Positions 5,412 to 8,955 of a stretch of DNA of 8,955 bases are shown piece by piece. This DNA comes from Alphaproteobacteria bacterium (GTDB lineage: Bacteria; Pseudomonadota; Alphaproteobacteria; Acetobacterales; Acetobacteraceae): NCBI GenBank assembly GCA_026225015.1, contig JAMFRY010000039.1, positions 1 to 8,955 of the forward strand, given 5' to 3'. Under the pieces are notes generated by a model. That model searched no databases. It worked only from the letters and a program-made list of their open reading frames with translations, and was not told the origin of the DNA. The first letter of the stretch is position 1, and the number at the start of each line of letters is the position of its first letter. Both the position numbers and the translations under genes were made by a program.

Positions 5412-6854
5412 ATGACCGCGAACGGAGAATTCATAGAAAAACACGGGTTATGGACGGCAGAGCAGCAGCTTCAGGCAAAGGCGCTCGCCGAACTTGTTGC
5501 AAAATCCAAAATTCGCAATATCCGTATTGCTTGGGGCGATCAGCACGGCATCGTGCGCGGCAAAACCGTCACCGCCGCGGAGTTTGTCGGCTGCCTCACC
5601 TCCGGCAAGGATTTCCAGCTCGTTACCGCCATTTTCGATACCTCGAACCATCCCATCGTGCCGCCCTTCGGCGCGGAGAATCACCTGAATATACCGGAAA
5701 TGATCGGCCTGCCGGACGGGGTGCTGGTGCCGGATCCAGCGACCTTCCGAATTCTACCCTGGGTCGACTCGACCGGCTGGATTCTATCCGACGCCTATTT
5801 CCGCAACGGCAAACCGTGCCCGATTTCCACCCGTCACATATTGCGCGATCAGCTACAAAAACTGGCTGGAGACGGTTTCGAGATGACTGTGGGTCTGGAG
5901 TTCGAATTCTACGTCTACAAGCTCATCGACCCGCGCCTGGACGCGGCGGATAGCGGCTGGCCGCCGGCGCCCCCGGAGGTCACGAATATTGCCCATGGGT
6001 ATCAATACCTCACCGATACCCGCGGCGACGAAGTTGAACCGCTGTTTCGGCTGCTACAGGATAATCTGGAGGCGCTCGGCCTGCCGCTGGCTTCCATGGA
6101 AGATGAATGGGGGCCAGGCCAGTGCGAGATCACTTTTGCACCGCTGCCGGCGATGCAGGCTGCGGATGCGGCTTTGCTGTTTCGCATGGCGGTCAAACAA
6201 CTTTGCCGGCGCAACGGCTACCATGCCAGCTTCATGGCGTTGCCGAAAATCGCCAATAGTTTTCCGTCCGGCTGGCATATGCATCAATCGCTTACCGTAA
6301 AAGGCGAGAACGCCTTTGTCGAGAACGGCAAGGCCGGCCCACTCTCGGCGACGGGGATGCATTATCTGGGCGGCTTGCTCACCCATGCACCCGGCACCTC
6401 CATCCTCACCACGCCGACGATCAACGGCCATAAGCGGCAGCGCCCGGACGGCTTTGCACCCTTCAAGGCCGCCTGGGCGCTGGAAAATCGCGGCGCCATG
6501 CTGCGCGTGATCGGTGGCCCCGGCGATAACGCCTCGCGCATTGAAAATCGTATCGGCGATCCGGCCGCCAATCCGTACCTGTATATCGCCTCGCAGATCA
6601 TCGCCGGCCGGGACGGCATCGCCAATGCCATCGACCCCGGCGAAGCGGTCACCGCGGCCTATCTGTCCGACCGCGCCATTTTGCCGGGTAGCCTGATGGA
6701 AGCTCTGCAAGCTTTTGAGCAAGATGAAGTCATCAAACGCGAATTGGGCGAGACCTTCCACCACTACTTCCACAGCCTGAAACAATTTGAGGTAAACCGT
6801 TTCCTCTCCGCTGTGACCGATTGGGAACATACCGAATATTTCGAGGTTTTCTGA
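5412..6854 (+). CDS. Glutamine-synthetase-like ligase, probable gamma-glutamylamide synthetase
   Basis: This 480-residue protein is a type I glutamine-synthetase relative. The beta-grasp domain (about 35-130) carries 'WGDQHGIVRGKT' (41-52). The catalytic domain has the metal-binding 'GLEFEFY' (161-167, E163/E165), 'EWGPGQCEI' (232-240, E232/E239), 'WHMHQSL' (288-294, H289) and 'RIENRIGDPAANPYL' (376-390, E378/R380). The family activates glutamate as gamma-glutamyl phosphate with ATP and transfers it to ammonia or an amine. The loop before the active-site histidine reads NSFPSGWH instead of the NGSGMH of true glutamine synthetases, and the adenylylation-site region is not typical. An amine acceptor, as in PuuA, GmaS or IpuC, is therefore more likely than ammonia, though this is inferred. 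AAGGAG upstream fixes the start. The stop overlaps the nitrilase start (TGATG), so the two are translationally coupled and probably act in one pathway. Confidence 0.88.
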   Translation: MTANGEFIEKHGLWTAEQQLQAKALAELVAKSKIRNIRIAWGDQHGIVRGKTVTAAEFVGCLTSGKDFQLVTAIFDTSNHPIVPPFGAENHLNIPEMIGLPDGVLVPDPATFRILPWVDSTGWILSDAYFRNGKPCPISTRHILRDQLQKLAGDGFEMTVGLEFEFYVYKLIDPRLDAADSGWPPAPPEVTNIAHGYQYLTDTRGDEVEPLFRLLQDNLEALGLPLASMEDEWGPGQCEITFAPLPAMQAADAALLFRMAVKQLCRRNGYHASFMALPKIANSFPSGWHMHQSLTVKGENAFVENGKAGPLSATGMHYLGGLLTHAPGTSILTTPTINGHKRQRPDGFAPFKAAWALENRGAMLRVIGGPGDNASRIENRIGDPAANPYLYIASQIIAGRDGIANAIDPGEAVTAAYLSDRAILPGSLMEALQAFEQDEVIKRELGETFHHYFHSLKQFEVNRFLSAVTDWEHTEYFEVF

Positions 6855-7795
6855 TGTCCAAGCTGACATTGGGCATCGCCCAGCTGCATCCCGCCTGGGG
6901 CAACAAGGCGGCGACCACCGAAATCGTCATCGATGCGATCGCGCAAGCAGCGGGTCAAGGCATCGAATTGCTGGCTTTTTCCGAGACGTTCTTGAGCGGC
7001 TATCCCTTCTGGCTCTGCCGCAGCGGGGAAGCCGCCTATGACGAGGTAAGACAGCAGCGCGCCTATGCGCAGTTTCTGGAGCAAGGGGTCGAAATCGACG
7101 GAGCCGAGATTGCGGCCATCCGCCAGGCTGCCGGCGACCATCACGTCTCGGTCTATCTCGGCGTGAATGAACGTGGCGCCAAAGCCGGGCGGGGCAGCAT
7201 CTGGTGCAGTCTGGTCACCATCGATACTGAAAAAGGCGTGCTCGGCGCGCATCGAAAGATGGTGCCCACCTACGAGGAGCGGATTTGCTGGGCGATCGGC
7301 GATGCGCTGGAGCTTCGCACCTATCCATTCGGCGCATTTCGCGTGGGGGGTTTGAACTGCTGGGAGAACTGGATGCCGCTTGCCCGCAATGCGCTGTATG
7401 AGGATGGCGAGGACATCCATATCTGCGTTTGGCCCGGCAACGCAGCGGCGGTAACGCATGACCTGGCGAGGGTCGTGGCGCATGAAGGCCGGGTCTGGGC
7501 CGCCAGCGTAGCCGGCCTCCTTTCATTGGCGGACATACCGGAGGATTTTGAATTCTATAGCGATCTCAAGGCGGCCGGCTTTGATGTCATCTTCGAAGGC
7601 GGTTCCATGATTGTTAGCCCGGAGCAGAAAATCGTCGCGCAGATTCCGCCGCTCGTATCCGGCATTACCGGTTTTCAGGTCGATATGGCCAGCATCCGCC
7701 GCGCCCGCGCGGATTTCGACGTTAGCGGCCATTATTCGAGGCCGGATATCTTCCAGGTGCAAACGCACCGTCACAGAACTGGCCGGCATACGTAA
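6854..7795 (+). CDS. Nitrilase (carbon-nitrogen hydrolase superfamily, branch 1)
   Basis: This 313-residue protein contains the Glu-Lys-Cys triad of the nitrilase superfamily: E44 in 'LAFSETFLSGYPFW', K135 in 'GAHRKMVPTYEERICWAIGD', and C169 in 'GGLNCWENWMPLAR'. The 'CWEN..PL.R' cysteine motif and the tail 'GHYSRPDIFQ' (292-301) are those of genuine branch-1 nitrilases (nitrile + 2 H2O to carboxylate + NH3) rather than amidases or carbamoylases. The length fits that branch. These are cytosolic enzymes that often form spirals. The start at 6854 has GAGG seven bases upstream and overlaps the ligase stop by one base; an upstream in-frame ATG at 6821 lies inside the ligase gene and is rejected. 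The stop overlaps the next start (TAATG). Whether the substrate is aliphatic, aromatic, cyanide or a gamma-glutamylated nitrile cannot be decided from sequence. Confidence 0.9.
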   Translation: MSKLTLGIAQLHPAWGNKAATTEIVIDAIAQAAGQGIELLAFSETFLSGYPFWLCRSGEAAYDEVRQQRAYAQFLEQGVEIDGAEIAAIRQAAGDHHVSVYLGVNERGAKAGRGSIWCSLVTIDTEKGVLGAHRKMVPTYEERICWAIGDALELRTYPFGAFRVGGLNCWENWMPLARNALYEDGEDIHICVWPGNAAAVTHDLARVVAHEGRVWAASVAGLLSLADIPEDFEFYSDLKAAGFDVIFEGGSMIVSPEQKIVAQIPPLVSGITGFQVDMASIRRARADFDVSGHYSRPDIFQVQTHRHRTGRHT

Positions 7796-8442
7796 TGGAT
7801 GAGGCAACCGTTCTTGCCACCTTCGCCCAAAAGCTGAAGAACCTACGCCAGCTCAACGGCCTGACCCTGGAAGAGCTGGGCCGGCAGACCGGGGTTTCGA
7901 TTTCGACGATTTCGAAAATCGAGAACGGCCAGCAGCGGCCTTCCTTCGAGACCGTGCTACGCATTGCCCGCGCGCTGAAAATCAATTTCGTGCAGTTGCT
8001 GGAGCCAATACGGCCCGTGGCCCAGGCGCCGCCGGTCAACCTGGCGCGCCGCATCATTACCCGCGGGGCCGATGTGCCGGTCTATTCAAGCCAATGGTGC
8101 AGCTACCAGACGCACTCCACAGAACTCACGCGCAAGGCGATGATCCCGTTCGTGATGCACATCAAAGCCCGCGACGTACCGCCGCTGGACGAATGGAGCA
8201 TTCATGACGGCGAAGAATTCATCTATGTGATGGAAGGGGTATTGGAATTTCATACCGAGCATTATTTGCCCGCCATTCTGAACAAGGGCGATAGCTGCTA
8301 TCTGGACAGCACCATGCGCCACGCCTTTTTAACCAGGGGCAAGAGCGACGCCATTATCCTTTCCGTCTGCCGGTCGGTCGTTCCCTATGCCGATACCGGC
8401 TTCAGCCCGAAAGCCGCTCCCCCTACGTCAAACGCCTCATAG
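7795..8442 (+). CDS. XRE-family regulator with C-terminal cupin sensor domain
   Basis: This 215-residue protein has two domains. A Cro/C1-type helix-turn-helix at about 12-66 carries 'LKNLRQLNGLTLEELGRQTG' and 'SISTISKIENGQQRPSFETVLRIARAL'. A small cupin sensor domain at about 118-192 carries 'WSIHDGEEFIYVMEGVLEF' (motif 1, H137, E140/E141) and 'DSCYLDSTMRHAF' (motif 2, H176). Proteins of this build (PuuR-like) sense a small metabolite and control amine, amino-acid or nitrogen-compound catabolic operons. Its ATG overlaps the nitrilase stop by one base, so it is part of the operon and probably autoregulates it. Candidate sites are the repeats in 5281-5411 and the gap after this gene. The segment after about 200 is a disordered tail. 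Confidence 0.9.
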   Translation: MDEATVLATFAQKLKNLRQLNGLTLEELGRQTGVSISTISKIENGQQRPSFETVLRIARALKINFVQLLEPIRPVAQAPPVNLARRIITRGADVPVYSSQWCSYQTHSTELTRKAMIPFVMHIKARDVPPLDEWSIHDGEEFIYVMEGVLEFHTEHYLPAILNKGDSCYLDSTMRHAFLTRGKSDAIILSVCRSVVPYADTGFSPKAAPPTSNAS

Positions 8443-8463
8443 TGCCGGGGACCGAGACTTCAT

Positions 8464-8508
8464 ATCAACACGGCATCGATAACCGAAGCGGTATGGCGCC
8501 GCGTTGAT
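8464..8508 (+). promoter_or_regulatory. Nested hairpin in the leader of the binding-protein gene
   Basis: ATCAACACGGC (8464-8474) pairs with GCCGCGTTGAT (8498-8508) over 11 positions with one A-C mismatch. Inside the loop ACCG (8482-8485) pairs with CGGT (8489-8492) around AAG. The structure ends one base before the GGGAGAG ribosome-binding site of the next gene. It could stabilise or punctuate the mRNA between the regulator and the highly expressed binding protein, or act as an operator. There is no U-tract, so a terminator is unlikely. Confidence 0.45.
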
Positions 8509-8521
8509 GGGAGAGTTTTGA

Positions 8522-8955
8522 ATGGGAATCAAAAAAATCGGCTTTGCGGCTGCCTTGCTGGCGGCGACAATGCTCACGCACACATCTGTGGCGCAGGCCG
8601 CGGGCACCGTGAAGGTTGGCGTATTGCAATCCTTGAGCGGCACCATGGCGATTTCCGAAGTGCCGTTGGAGGAAGCCGAATTGCTGGCGATCGATCAGAT
8701 CAACAAGTCCGGCGGCGTGCTGGGCAAGCAGATCGTGCCGGTTGAAGAAGACGGCGCTTCCGATCCCTCCACCTTTGCGCAGAAAGCCACCAAGCTGATC
8801 GAGGAAGACAAGGTCGTCACCGTGTTCGGCGGCTGGACCTCCTCGAGCCGCAAGGCGATGCTGCCGGTGTTTCAGCGCCTGCACAGCCTGCTCTGGTATC
8901 CGGTGCAGTTCGAAGGCAATGAATGCTCGCCCAACATCATGTATTCCGGCGCGCA
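8522..8955 (+). CDS. urtA: Urea/short-chain-amide-type ABC transporter substrate-binding protein, UrtA-like (cut by right edge)
   Basis: The first 144 codons are present and the reading frame is open to the window end. A signal peptide is clear: MGIKKIGFAAALLAATMLTH, then a SVAQA cleavage site at about residue 26/27, so the protein is periplasmic. The mature start 'GTVKVGVLQSLSGTMAISE' is the signature of UrtA/FmdD/AmiC-type binding proteins (type I periplasmic fold), as are 'INKSGGVLGKQIVPVEEDGASDPSTF', 'VFGGWTSSSRKAMLPVF' and 'LLWYPVQFEGNECSPNIMYSG'. Proteins of this group deliver urea or short-chain amides to a branched-chain-amino-acid-type ABC transporter, whose other genes should lie to the right. 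GGGAGAG (8509-8515) six bases before the ATG fixes the start. The linkage to a nitrilase and a glutamine-synthetase-like ligase, rather than a urease in view, suggests the ligand may not be urea. The symbol marks family membership only. Confidence 0.88.
   Translation, partial: MGIKKIGFAAALLAATMLTHTSVAQAAGTVKVGVLQSLSGTMAISEVPLEEAELLAIDQINKSGGVLGKQIVPVEEDGASDPSTFAQKATKLIEEDKVVTVFGGWTSSSRKAMLPVFQRLHSLLWYPVQFEGNECSPNIMYSGA

Noticed and set aside
6054..6869. Long minus-strand open frame (271 codons) opposite the GS-like gene
   Set aside because: It has no recognisable domain, runs antisense to a clearly conserved gene, and such open antisense frames are common in GC-rich coding DNA.
6764..7483. 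Long minus-strand open frame (239 codons) opposite the nitrilase gene
   Set aside because: It is the shadow of the nitrilase frame, whose catalytic motifs are intact on the plus strand; no family features are seen in the antisense product.

Overview
This 8955-base window is GC-rich chromosomal DNA that codes densely on both strands. It most resembles an alphaproteobacterium of the Rhodospirillales/Acetobacterales or Rhizobiales type. That placement is an inference from base composition, gene content and the style of tight stop-start overlaps; no rRNA, tRNA or other decisive marker is present. I see no tRNA, rRNA, CRISPR array, insertion sequence or replication origin. No gene-free stretch exceeds about 130 bases.

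Left edge (1-2063). Reading leftward from about 397 is the head of a 2-oxoacid dehydrogenase locus. It has a stand-alone lipoyl domain (167-397) followed at once by a separate E2 acyltransferase catalytic domain (from 164, running off the edge). Divergent from it is a zinc-independent quinone-oxidoreductase-like MDR enzyme (501-1424). Next is a ParD/ParE-type toxin-antitoxin pair (1495-2063). The toxin's conserved N-terminal strand is encoded, but the expected start codon reads ATA instead of ATG, so the toxin may be poorly translated or silenced.

Middle (2075-5280). All genes here are on the minus strand. A TetR-family regulator (3669-3031) is followed by a TauD/TfdA-type Fe(II)/2-oxoglutarate dioxygenase (2905-2075). 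Upstream of both lies a polytopic GT39-type glycosyltransferase (5280-3763), with a probable terminator after it.

Right part (5412-8955). A plus-strand operon encodes a glutamine-synthetase-like ligase, a branch-1 nitrilase, an XRE-cupin regulator and the start of a urea/amide-type ABC transporter binding protein (UrtA-like, cut by the window edge). The first three genes overlap by one base at each junction (TGATG, TAATG). A 79-base gap with a predicted hairpin precedes the binding protein. Together they look like a regulated nitrogen-acquisition module: uptake of a urea-, amide- or nitrile-like compound, hydrolysis by the nitrilase, and ATP-dependent gamma-glutamylation or ammonia capture by the ligase. 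The substrate cannot be read from the sequence. This operon is the best candidate here for an undescribed pathway.
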